A stretch of 64,000 nucleotides of DNA, taken from NCBI RefSeq assembly GCF_029227915.1, contig NC_079885.1, positions 2,728,001 through 2,792,000 on the forward strand, written 5' to 3'. The stretch comes from Hydractinia symbiolongicarpus (lineage: Eukaryota > Cnidaria > Hydrozoa > Anthoathecata > Hydractiniidae). The notes under the pieces were generated by a model, which ran no database searches, was not told where the DNA came from, and saw only the letters and a list, made by a program, of their open reading frames with translations. The position numbers were made by a program, and so were the translations under genes. Positions 47,891-60,405 of the stretch are shown in pieces (position 1 is the first letter of the stretch; every line of letters begins with the position of its first letter).

Positions 47891-50800
47891 AAATCGTTTG
47901 GGAAATGAGTTAAGTCCCTGGGTACTTTCTTTGTATACTTTTGACAATACGGGCCGAGTCCGGGATTTACGGGAAATCGCAGGTTTACGTTTGCCGGCGA
48001 TTAAACTTATTTTATTCAGCGTCTCATCAAAAATGAAAACATTTTTGAAAACTACAAGTCTTATGCGTTTTAGTGGTGAAATAATAATTTAAAAAATCGT
48101 TCGGGAAATGAGTTTACTCCCTGGGTACTTTCTTTGTATACATTCGCCTATACGGGCCAAGCCCGGGATTTACGGGAAATCGCGGGATTTCGTTTGCCGG
48201 CGATTAAACCTCTTTCATTAAGCGTCTCATCAAAAACGAAAACATTTTTGAAAACTGCAAGTCTCATGCGTTTTAGTGGTGAAAAGATAATTTAAAAAAT
48301 CGTTATGGAAATGAGTTTACTCACAGGGTACTTTCTTTGTATACATTCGCCTATACGGGCCAAGCCCGGGATTTACGGGAAATCGCGGGTTTTCGTTTGC
48401 CGGCGATTAAACCACTTTCATTAAGCGTCTCATCAAAAATGAAGACATTTCTGAAAACTACAAGTCTCATGCGTTTTAATGGTGAAAAAATAATTCAAAA
48501 TATCGTTCGGGAAATGGGTTTACTCCCTGGGTACTTTCTTTGTATAATTTTGACTATACTGGCCGAGTCCGGGAATTACGGGAAATCGCAGGTTTTCGTT
48601 TGCCGGCGATTAAACTTCTTTTATTCAGCGTTTCATCAAAAATGAAAACATTTTTAAAAACTACAAGTCTCATGGGCTTTAGTGGTGAAACAATAATTTA
48701 AAAAATCGTTCGGGAAATGAGTTTACTCCCTGGGTACTTTCTTTGTATACTTTTGACTATACGGCCGATTCCGGGATTTACGGGAAATCGCAGGTTTTCG
48801 TTTGCCGGCAAATAAACTTCTTTTATTCAGCGTCTCATCAAAAATGAAAACATTTTTGAAAACTACAAGTCTCATGCGTTTTAGTGGTGAAAAGATAATT
48901 TAAAAAATCGTTTTGGAAATGAGTTTACTCACAGGGTACTTTCTTTGTATACATTCGACTATACGGGCCAAGCCCGGGATTTACGGGAAATCACGGGTTT
49001 TCGTTTGCCGGCGATTAAACCACTTTCATTCAGCGTCTCATCAAAAATAAAAACATTTTTAAAAACTACAAGTCTTATGCGTTTTAGTGGTGAAAAAATA
49101 ATTTAAAAAATCGTTCTGGAAATGAGTTTACTCACAGGGTACTTTCTTTGTCAATATTCGACTATACGGGCCAAGCCCGGGATTTACAGGAAATCGCGGG
49201 TTTTCGTTTGCCGGCGATTAAACCTCTTTCATTAAGCGTCTCATCAAAAATGAAAACATTTTTGAAAACTACAAGTCTCATGCGTTTTAGTGGTGAAAAA
49301 AAAAAAATTAAAAAATCGTTCGGGAAATGAGTTTACTCCCTGGGTACTTTCTTTGTATACATTCGCCTATACGGGCCAAGCTTGGGATTTACGGGAAATC
49401 GCGGGATTTCGTTTGCCGGCGATTAAACCTCTTTCATTAAGCGTCTCATCAAAAACGAAAACATTTTTGAAAACTGCAAGTCTCATGCGTTTTAGTGGTG
49501 AAAAGATAATTTAAAAAATCGTTTTGGAAATGAGTTTACTCACAGGGTACTTTCTTTGTATACATTCGACTATACGGGCCAAGCCTGGGATTTACGGGAA
49601 ATCGCGGGTTTTCGTTTGCCGGCGATTAAACCACTTTCATTAAGCGTCTCATCAAAAATGAAAACATTTCTGAAAACTACAAGTCTCATGCGTTTTAGTG
49701 GTGAAAAAATAATTCAAAAAATCGTTCGGAAAATGTGTTTACTCCCTGGGTACTTTCCTTGGATACTTTTGACTATACGGGCCGAGTCCGGGAATTACGG
49801 GAAGTCGCGGGTTTTCGTTTGCCGGCGATTAAACTTCTTTTATTCAGCGTCTCATCAAAAATGAAAACATTTTTAAAAACTACAAGTCTCATGGGCTTTA
49901 GTGGTGAAATAATAATTCAAAAAATCGTTCGGGAAATGAGTTTACTCCCTGGGTACTTTCTTTGTATACATTCGCCTATACGGGCCAAGCCCGGGATTTA
50001 CGGGAAATCGCGGGATTTCGTTTGCCGGCGATTAAACCTCTTTCATTAAGCGTCTCATCAAAAACGAAAATATTTTTGAAAACTGCAAGTCTCATGCGTT
50101 TTAGTGGTGAAAAGATAATTTAAAAAATCGTTTTGGAAATGAGTTTACTCACAGGGTACTTTCTTTGTATACATTCGACTATACGGGCCAAGCCTGGGAT
50201 TTACGGGAAATCGCGGGTTTTCGTTTGCCGGCGATTAAACCACTTTCATTAAGCGTCTCATCAAAAATGAAAACATTTCTGAAAACTACAAGTCTCATGC
50301 GTTTTAGTGGTGAAAAAATAATTCAAAAAATCGTTCGGGAAATGTGTTTACTCCCTGGGTACTTTCCTTGTATACTTTTGACTATACGGGCCGAGTCCGG
50401 GAATTACGGGAAATCGCAGGTTTTCATTTGCCGGCGAATGAACTTCTTTTATTCAGCGTCTCATCAAAAATGAAAACATTTTTGAAAACTACAAGTCTTA
50501 TGTGTTTTAGTGGTGAAAAAATAATTTAAAAAATCGTTCTGGAAATGAGTTTACTCACAGGGTACTTTCTTTGAATACATTCGACTATACGGGCCAAGCC
50601 CGGGATTTACAGGAAATCGCGGGTTTTCCTTTGCCGGTGATTAAACCTCTTTCATTAAGCGTCTCATCAAAAATGAAAACATTTTTGAAAACTACAAGTC
50701 TCATGCGTTTTAGTGGTGAAAAAAAAATTTAAAAAATCGTTCGGGAAATGAGTTGACTCCCTGGGTACTTTCTTTGTATACATTCGCCTATACGGGCCAA

Positions 50801-53632
50801 GCCCGGGATTTACGGGAAATCGCGGGATTTCGTTTGCCGGCGATTAAACCTCTTTCATTAAGCGTCTCATCAAAAACGAAAACATTTTTGAAAACTGCAA
50901 GTCTCATGCGTTTTAGTGGTGAAAAGATAGTTTAAAAAATCGTTTTGGAAATGAGTTTACTCACAGGGTACTTTCTTTGTATACATTCGACTATACGGGC
51001 CAAGCCCGGGATTTACGGGAAATCACGGGTTTTCGTTTGCCGGCGATTAAACCACTTTCATTCAGCGTCTCATCAAAAATGAAAACATTTTTTAAAACTA
51101 CAAGTCTTATGCGTTTTAGTGGTGAAAAAATAATTTAAAAAATCGTTCTGGAAATGAGTTTACTCACAGGGTACTTTCTTTGTAAATATTCGACTATACG
51201 GGCCAAGCCCGGGATTTACAGGAAATCGCGGGTTTTCGTTTGCCGGCGATTAAACCTCTTTCATTAAGCGTCTCATCAAAAATGAAAACATTTTTGAAAA
51301 CTACAAGTCTCATGCGTTTTAGTGGTGAAAAAAAAAATTTAAAAAATCGTTCGGGAAATGAGTTTACTCCCTGGGTACTTTCTTTGTATACATTCGCCTA
51401 TACGGGCCAAGCTTGGGATTTACGGGAAATCGCGGGATTTCGTTTGCCGGCGATTAAACCTCTTTCATTAAGCGTCTCATCAAAAACGAAAACATTTTTG
51501 AAAACTTCAAGTCTCATGCGTTTTAGTGGTGAAAAGATAATTTAAAAAATCGTTTTGGAAATGAGTTTACTCACAGGGTACTTTCTTTGTATACATTCGC
51601 CTATACGGGCCAAGCCCGGGATTTACGGGAAATCGCGGGTTTCCGTTTGCCGGCGATTAAACCACTTTCATTAAGCGTCTCATCAAAAATGAAAACATTT
51701 CTGAAAACTACAAGTCTCATGCGTTTTAGTGGTGAAAAAATAATTCAAAAAATCGTTCGGGAAATGGGTTTACTCCCTGGGTACTTTCTTTGTATACATT
51801 CGCCTATACGGGCCAAGCTTGGGATTTACGGGAAATCGCGGGATTTCGTTTGCCGGCGATTAAACCTCTTTCATTAAGCGTCTCATCAAAAACGAAAACA
51901 TTTTTGAAAACTTCAAGTCTCATGCGTTTTAGTGGTGAAAAGATAATTTAAAAAATCGTTTTGGAAATGAGTTTACTCACAGGGTACTTTCTTTGTATAC
52001 ATTCGCCTATACGGGCCAAGCCCGGGATTTACGGGAAATCGCGGGTTTCCGTTTGCCGGCGATTAAACCACTTTCATTAAGCGTCTCATCAAAAATGAAA
52101 ACATTTCTGAAAACTACAAGTCTCATGCGTTTTAGTGGTGAAAAAATAATTCAAAAAATCGTTCGGGAAATGGGTTTACTCCCTGGGTACTTTCTTTGTA
52201 TACTTTTGACAATACGGGCCGAGTCCGGGAGTTACGGGAAATCGCAGGTTTTCGTTTGCCGGCGATTAAACTTCTTTTATTCAGCGTCTCATCAAAAATG
52301 AAAACATTTTTGAAAACTACAAGTCTTATGCGTTTTAGTGGTGAAAAAATAATTTAAAAAATCGTTCTGGAAATGAGTTTACTCACAGGGTACTTTCTTT
52401 GAATACATTCGACTATACGGGCCAAGCCCAGGATTTACAGGAAATCGCGGGTTTTCGTTTGCCGGCGATTAAACCTCTTTCATTAGGCGTTTCATCAAAA
52501 ATGAAAACATTTTTGAAAACTACAAGTCTCATGCGTTTTAGTGGTGAAAAAAAAATTTTAAAAATCGTTCGGGAAATGAGTTTACTCCCTGGGTACTTTC
52601 TTTGTATACATTCGCCTATACAGGTCAAGCCCGGGATTTACGGGAAATCGCGGGTTTTCGTTTGCCGGCAATTAAACTACTTTCATTAAGCGTCTCATCA
52701 AAAATGAAAACATTTCTGAAAACTACAAGTCTCATGGGCTTTAGTGGTGAAATAATAATTTAAAAAATCGTTCTGGAAATGAGTTTACTCCCTGGGTACT
52801 TTCTTTGTATACTTTCGCCTATACGGGCCAAACCCGGGATTTACGGGAAATCGCGGGTTTTCGTTTGCCGGCGATTAAACTACTTTCATTAAGCGTCTCA
52901 TCAAAAATAAAAACATTTCTGAAAACTACAAGTCTCATGGGCTTTAGTGGTGAAATAATAATTTAAAAAATCGTTCGGGAAATGAGTTTACTCACAGGGT
53001 ACTTTCTTTGAATACATTCGACTATACGGGCCAAGCCCGGGATTTACAGGAAATGGCGGGTTTTCGTTTGCCGGCGATTAAACCTCTTTCATTAAGCGTC
53101 TCATCAAAAATGAAAACATTTCTGAAAACTACAAGTCTCATGGGCTTTAGTGGTGAAATAATAATTTAGAAAATCGTTCGGGAAATGAGTTTACTCCCTG
53201 GGTACTTTCTTTGTATACATTCGCCTATACGGGCCAAGCCCGGGATTTACGGGAAATCGCGGGATTTCGTTTGCCGGCGATTAAACCTCTTTCATTAAGC
53301 GTCTCATCAAAAACGAAAACATTTTTGAAAACTGCAAGTCTCATGCGTTTTAGTGGTGAAAAGATAATTTAAAAAATCGTTTTGGAAATGAGTTTACTCA
53401 CAGGGTACTTTCTTTGTATACATTCGCCTATACGGGCCAAGCCCGGGATTTACGGGAAATCGCGGGTTTCCGTTTGCCGGCGATTAAACCACTTTCATTA
53501 AGCGTCTCATCAAAAATGAAAACATTTCTGAAAACTACAAGTCTCATGCGTTTTAGTGGTGAAAAAATAATTCAAAAAATCGTTCGGGAAAAGGGTTTAC
53601 TCCCTGGGTACTTTCTTTGTATACTTTTGACA
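47541..53632 (+). repeat. 30-unit higher-order repeat, 6092 bp, copy 1
   Basis: More than a dozen unit frames recur exactly 6092 bp downstream with identical translations. All rare marks recur too: CGTTATGGAAATG, TTTGTCAATATTCG, the long A run near 49297, AAGCTTGGG, TTCCTTGGATAC, GAGTTGACTCC and AAACCCGGG. The offset never changes, so there is no indel. The left parent reads TTCGACTATACGGGCCAAG. The size is 30 units of 203 bp plus two bases. Confidence 0.96.
51376..52190 (+). repeat. Dimer duplicated inside the 30-unit repeat
   Basis: The pair AAGCTTGGG unit plus GCGGGTTTCCG unit occurs twice, with frames at 51587 and 51993, 406 bp apart. The same doubling is present at 57679 and 58085, so it predates the 6092-bp duplication. 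Confidence 0.78.
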
Positions 53633-56600
53633 ATACGGGCCAAGCCCGGGATTTACGGGAAATCACGGGTTTTCGTTTGCCGGCGATTAAACCACTTTCA
53701 TTCAGCGTCTCATCAAAAATGAAAACATTTTTGAAAACTACAAGTCTCATGCGTTTTAGTGGTGAAAAGATAATTTAAAAAATCGTTTTGGAAATGAGTT
53801 TACTCACAGGGTACTTTCTTTGTATACATTCGACTATACGGGCCAAGCCCGGGATTTACGGGAAATCACGGGTTTTCGTTTGCCGGCGATTAAACCACTT
53901 TCATTCAGCGTCTCATCAAAAATGAAAACATTTTTAAAAACTACAAGTCTCATGGGCTTTAGTGGTGAAATAATAATTTAAAAAATCGTTTGGGAAATGA
54001 GTTAAGTCCCTGGGTACTTTCTTTGTATACTTTTGACAATACGGGCCGAGTCCGGGATTTACGGGAAATCGCAGGTTTACGTTTGCCGGCGATTAAACTT
54101 ATTTTATTCAGCGTCTCATCAAAAATGAAAACATTTTTGAAAACTACAAGTCTTATGCGTTTTAGTGGTGAAATAATAATTTAAAAAATCGTTCGGGAAA
54201 TGAGTTTACTCCCTGGGTACTTTCTTTGTATACATTCGCCTATACGGGCCAAGCCCGGGATTTACGGGAAATCGCGGGATTTCGTTTGCCGGCGATTAAA
54301 CCTCTTTCATTAAGCGTCTCATCAAAAACGAAAACATTTTTGAAAACTGCAAGTCTCATGCGTTTTAGTGGTGAAAAGATAATTTAAAAAATCGTTATGG
54401 AAATGAGTTTACTCACAGGGTACTTTCTTTGTATACATTCGCCTATACGGGCCAAGCCCGGGATTTACGGGAAATCGCGGGTTTTCGTTTGCCGGCGATT
54501 AAACCACTTTCATTAAGCGTCTCATCAAAAATGAAGACATTTCTGAAAACTACAAGTCTCATGCGTTTTAATGGTGAAAAAATAATTCAAAATATCGTTC
54601 GGGAAATGGGTTTACTCCCTGGGTACTTTCTTTGTATAATTTTGACTATACTGGCCGAGTCCGGGAATTACGGGAAATCGCAGGTTTTCGTTTGCCGGCG
54701 ATTAAACTTCTTTTATTCAGCGTTTCATCAAAAATGAAAACATTTTTAAAAACTACAAGTCTCATGGGCTTTAGTGGTGAAACAATAATTTAAAAAATCG
54801 TTCGGGAAATGAGTTTACTCCCTGGGTACTTTCTTTGTATACTTTTGACTATACGGCCGATTCCGGGATTTACGGGAAATCGCAGGTTTTCGTTTGCCGG
54901 CAAATAAACTTCTTTTATTCAGCGTCTCATCAAAAATGAAAACATTTTTGAAAACTACAAGTCTCATGCGTTTTAGTGGTGAAAAGATAATTTAAAAAAT
55001 CGTTTTGGAAATGAGTTTACTCACAGGGTACTTTCTTTGTATACATTCGACTATACGGGCCAAGCCCGGGATTTACGGGAAATCACGGGTTTTCGTTTGC
55101 CGGCGATTAAACCACTTTCATTCAGCGTCTCATCAAAAATAAAAACATTTTTAAAAACTACAAGTCTTATGCGTTTTAGTGGTGAAAAAATAATTTAAAA
55201 AATCGTTCTGGAAATGAGTTTACTCACAGGGTACTTTCTTTGTCAATATTCGACTATACGGGCCAAGCCCGGGATTTACAGGAAATCGCGGGTTTTCGTT
55301 TGCCGGCGATTAAACCTCTTTCATTAAGCGTCTCATCAAAAATGAAAACATTTTTGAAAACTACAAGTCTCATGCGTTTTAGTGGTGAAAAAAAAAAAAT
55401 TAAAAAATCGTTCGGGAAATGAGTTTACTCCCTGGGTACTTTCTTTGTATACATTCGCCTATACGGGCCAAGCTTGGGATTTACGGGAAATCGCGGGATT
55501 TCGTTTGCCGGCGATTAAACCTCTTTCATTAAGCGTCTCATCAAAAACGAAAACATTTTTGAAAACTGCAAGTCTCATGCGTTTTAGTGGTGAAAAGATA
55601 ATTTAAAAAATCGTTTTGGAAATGAGTTTACTCACAGGGTACTTTCTTTGTATACATTCGACTATACGGGCCAAGCCTGGGATTTACGGGAAATCGCGGG
55701 TTTTCGTTTGCCGGCGATTAAACCACTTTCATTAAGCGTCTCATCAAAAATGAAAACATTTCTGAAAACTACAAGTCTCATGCGTTTTAGTGGTGAAAAA
55801 ATAATTCAAAAAATCGTTCGGAAAATGTGTTTACTCCCTGGGTACTTTCCTTGGATACTTTTGACTATACGGGCCGAGTCCGGGAATTACGGGAAGTCGC
55901 GGGTTTTCGTTTGCCGGCGATTAAACTTCTTTTATTCAGCGTCTCATCAAAAATGAAAACATTTTTAAAAACTACAAGTCTCATGGGCTTTAGTGGTGAA
56001 ATAATAATTCAAAAAATCGTTCGGGAAATGAGTTTACTCCCTGGGTACTTTCTTTGTATACATTCGCCTATACGGGCCAAGCCCGGGATTTACGGGAAAT
56101 CGCGGGATTTCGTTTGCCGGCGATTAAACCTCTTTCATTAAGCGTCTCATCAAAAACGAAAATATTTTTGAAAACTGCAAGTCTCATGCGTTTTAGTGGT
56201 GAAAAGATAATTTAAAAAATCGTTTTGGAAATGAGTTTACTCACAGGGTACTTTCTTTGTATACATTCGACTATACGGGCCAAGCCTGGGATTTACGGGA
56301 AATCGCGGGTTTTCGTTTGCCGGCGATTAAACCACTTTCATTAAGCGTCTCATCAAAAATGAAAACATTTCTGAAAACTACAAGTCTCATGCGTTTTAGT
56401 GGTGAAAAAATAATTCAAAAAATCGTTCGGGAAATGTGTTTACTCCCTGGGTACTTTCCTTGTATACTTTTGACTATACGGGCCGAGTCCGGGAATTACG
56501 GGAAATCGCAGGTTTTCATTTGCCGGCGAATGAACTTCTTTTATTCAGCGTCTCATCAAAAATGAAAACATTTTTGAAAACTACAAGTCTTATGTGTTTT

Positions 56601-59600
56601 AGTGGTGAAAAAATAATTTAAAAAATCGTTCTGGAAATGAGTTTACTCACAGGGTACTTTCTTTGAATACATTCGACTATACGGGCCAAGCCCGGGATTT
56701 ACAGGAAATCGCGGGTTTTCCTTTGCCGGTGATTAAACCTCTTTCATTAAGCGTCTCATCAAAAATGAAAACATTTTTGAAAACTACAAGTCTCATGCGT
56801 TTTAGTGGTGAAAAAAAAATTTAAAAAATCGTTCGGGAAATGAGTTGACTCCCTGGGTACTTTCTTTGTATACATTCGCCTATACGGGCCAAGCCCGGGA
56901 TTTACGGGAAATCGCGGGATTTCGTTTGCCGGCGATTAAACCTCTTTCATTAAGCGTCTCATCAAAAACGAAAACATTTTTGAAAACTGCAAGTCTCATG
57001 CGTTTTAGTGGTGAAAAGATAGTTTAAAAAATCGTTTTGGAAATGAGTTTACTCACAGGGTACTTTCTTTGTATACATTCGACTATACGGGCCAAGCCCG
57101 GGATTTACGGGAAATCACGGGTTTTCGTTTGCCGGCGATTAAACCACTTTCATTCAGCGTCTCATCAAAAATGAAAACATTTTTTAAAACTACAAGTCTT
57201 ATGCGTTTTAGTGGTGAAAAAATAATTTAAAAAATCGTTCTGGAAATGAGTTTACTCACAGGGTACTTTCTTTGTAAATATTCGACTATACGGGCCAAGC
57301 CCGGGATTTACAGGAAATCGCGGGTTTTCGTTTGCCGGCGATTAAACCTCTTTCATTAAGCGTCTCATCAAAAATGAAAACATTTTTGAAAACTACAAGT
57401 CTCATGCGTTTTAGTGGTGAAAAAAAAAATTTAAAAAATCGTTCGGGAAATGAGTTTACTCCCTGGGTACTTTCTTTGTATACATTCGCCTATACGGGCC
57501 AAGCTTGGGATTTACGGGAAATCGCGGGATTTCGTTTGCCGGCGATTAAACCTCTTTCATTAAGCGTCTCATCAAAAACGAAAACATTTTTGAAAACTTC
57601 AAGTCTCATGCGTTTTAGTGGTGAAAAGATAATTTAAAAAATCGTTTTGGAAATGAGTTTACTCACAGGGTACTTTCTTTGTATACATTCGCCTATACGG
57701 GCCAAGCCCGGGATTTACGGGAAATCGCGGGTTTCCGTTTGCCGGCGATTAAACCACTTTCATTAAGCGTCTCATCAAAAATGAAAACATTTCTGAAAAC
57801 TACAAGTCTCATGCGTTTTAGTGGTGAAAAAATAATTCAAAAAATCGTTCGGGAAATGGGTTTACTCCCTGGGTACTTTCTTTGTATACATTCGCCTATA
57901 CGGGCCAAGCTTGGGATTTACGGGAAATCGCGGGATTTCGTTTGCCGGCGATTAAACCTCTTTCATTAAGCGTCTCATCAAAAACGAAAACATTTTTGAA
58001 AACTTCAAGTCTCATGCGTTTTAGTGGTGAAAAGATAATTTAAAAAATCGTTTTGGAAATGAGTTTACTCACAGGGTACTTTCTTTGTATACATTCGCCT
58101 ATACGGGCCAAGCCCGGGATTTACGGGAAATCGCGGGTTTCCGTTTGCCGGCGATTAAACCACTTTCATTAAGCGTCTCATCAAAAATGAAAACATTTCT
58201 GAAAACTACAAGTCTCATGCGTTTTAGTGGTGAAAAAATAATTCAAAAAATCGTTCGGGAAATGGGTTTACTCCCTGGGTACTTTCTTTGTATACTTTTG
58301 ACAATACGGGCCGAGTCCGGGAGTTACGGGAAATCGCAGGTTTTCGTTTGCCGGCGATTAAACTTCTTTTATTCAGCGTCTCATCAAAAATGAAAACATT
58401 TTTGAAAACTACAAGTCTTATGCGTTTTAGTGGTGAAAAAATAATTTAAAAAATCGTTCTGGAAATGAGTTTACTCACAGGGTACTTTCTTTGAATACAT
58501 TCGACTATACGGGCCAAGCCCAGGATTTACAGGAAATCGCGGGTTTTCGTTTGCCGGCGATTAAACCTCTTTCATTAGGCGTTTCATCAAAAATGAAAAC
58601 ATTTTTGAAAACTACAAGTCTCATGCGTTTTAGTGGTGAAAAAAAAATTTTAAAAATCGTTCGGGAAATGAGTTTACTCCCTGGGTACTTTCTTTGTATA
58701 CATTCGCCTATACAGGTCAAGCCCGGGATTTACGGGAAATCGCGGGTTTTCGTTTGCCGGCAATTAAACTACTTTCATTAAGCGTCTCATCAAAAATGAA
58801 AACATTTCTGAAAACTACAAGTCTCATGGGCTTTAGTGGTGAAATAATAATTTAAAAAATCGTTCTGGAAATGAGTTTACTCCCTGGGTACTTTCTTTGT
58901 ATACTTTCGCCTATACGGGCCAAACCCGGGATTTACGGGAAATCGCGGGTTTTCGTTTGCCGGCGATTAAACTACTTTCATTAAGCGTCTCATCAAAAAT
59001 AAAAACATTTCTGAAAACTACAAGTCTCATGGGCTTTAGTGGTGAAATAATAATTTAAAAAATCGTTCGGGAAATGAGTTTACTCACAGGGTACTTTCTT
59101 TGAATACATTCGACTATACGGGCCAAGCCCGGGATTTACAGGAAATGGCGGGTTTTCGTTTGCCGGCGATTAAACCTCTTTCATTAAGCGTCTCATCAAA
59201 AATGAAAACATTTCTGAAAACTACAAGTCTCATGGGCTTTAGTGGTGAAATAATAATTTAGAAAATCGTTCGGGAAATGAGTTTACTCCCTGGGTACTTT
59301 CTTTGTATACATTCGCCTATACGGGCCAAGCCCGGGATTTACGGGAAATCGCGGGATTTCGTTTGCCGGCGATTAAACCTCTTTCATTAAGCGTCTCATC
59401 AAAAACGAAAACATTTTTGAAAACTGCAAGTCTCATGCGTTTTAGTGGTGAAAAGATAATTTAAAAAATCGTTTTGGAAATGAGTTTACTCACAGGGTAC
59501 TTTCTTTGTATACATTCGCCTATACGGGCCAAGCCCGGGATTTACGGGAAATCGCGGGTTTCCGTTTGCCGGCGATTAAACCACTTTCATTAAGCGTCTC

Positions 59601-59724
59601 ATCAAAAATGAAAACATTTCTGAAAACTACAAGTCTCATGCGTTTTAGTGGTGAAAAAATAATTCAAAAAATCGTTCGGGAAAAGGGTTTACTCCCTGGG
59701 TACTTTCTTTGTATACTTTTGACA
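53633..59724 (+). repeat. 30-unit higher-order repeat, 6092 bp, copy 2
   Basis: I found no difference from copy 1 in the stretches I compared. The copy-copy junction reads GACAATACGGGCCAAG, combining the right parent (GACAATACGGGCCGAG at 59721) with the left parent. The exchange is confined to the nine bases ATACGGGCC. Identity this high means a very recent duplication or an assembly duplication. Confidence 0.95.
58007..59427 (+). repeat. 7-unit repeat, 1421 bp, copy 1
   Basis: GGGAGTTACGGGAAATCGC (58321 and 59742 at GAGTTACGGG), CATTAGGCGTTTCATC and TTTGAATACATTCG recur at 1421 bp. The left limit is set by AAAACTTCAAG versus AAAACTGCAAG. Confidence 0.8.
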
Positions 59725-60286
59725 ATACGGGCCGAGTCCGGGAGTTACGGGAAATCGCAGGTTTTCGTTTGCCGGCGATTAAACTTCTTTTATTCAGCGT
59801 CTCATCAAAAATGAAAACATTTTTGAAAACTACAAGTCTTATGCGTTTTAGTGGTGAAAAAATAATTTAAAAAATCGTTCTGGAAATGAGTTTACTCACA
59901 GGGTACTTTCTTTGAATACATTCGACTATACGGGCCAAGCCCAGGATTTACAGGAAATCGCGGGTTTTCGTTTGCCGGCGATTAAAACTCTTTCATTAGG
60001 CGTTTCATCAAAAATGAAAACATTTTTGAAAACTACAAGTCTCATGCGTTTTAGTGGTGAAAAAAAAATTTTAAAAATCGTTCGGGAAATGAGTTTACTC
60101 CCTGGGTACTTTCTTTGTATACATTCGCCTATACAGGCCAAGCCCGGGATTTACGGGAAATCGCGGGTTTTCGTTTGCCGGCAATTAAACTACTTTCATT
60201 AAGCGTCTCATCAAAAATGAAAACATTTCTGAAAACTACAAGTCTCATGGGCTTTAGTGGTGAAATAATAATTTAAAAAATCGTTC
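59428..60286 (+). repeat. 7-unit repeat, partial copy 2
   Basis: It follows the previous copy until CGTTCTGG becomes CGTTCAGG near 60286. Two extra units are inserted there before the TACTTTCGCC unit reappears near 60730. Confidence 0.78.
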
Positions 60287-60405
60287 AGGAAATGAGTTTA
60301 CTCCCTGGGTACTTTCTTTGTATACATTCGCCTATACGGGCCAAGCCCGGGATTTACGGGAAATCGCGGGATTTTGTTTGCCGGCGATTAAACCTCTGTC
60401 ATTAA

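Noticed and set aside
7745-60141. Minus-strand open frames of 65-79 codons
   Set aside because: They are antisense readings of the same unit, overlapping the plus-strand frames, with no independent support.
385-60202. Many open frames of 60-113 codons on the plus strand, with similar translations (for example MKTFLKTTSLMRFSGEKII)
   Set aside because: They are the same satellite unit read repeatedly. Units of 203 bp break the frame at every step, many frames begin at arbitrary starts, neighbouring units lose them by single indels, and similarity is explained by repeat homology. No signal for a coding gene remains.
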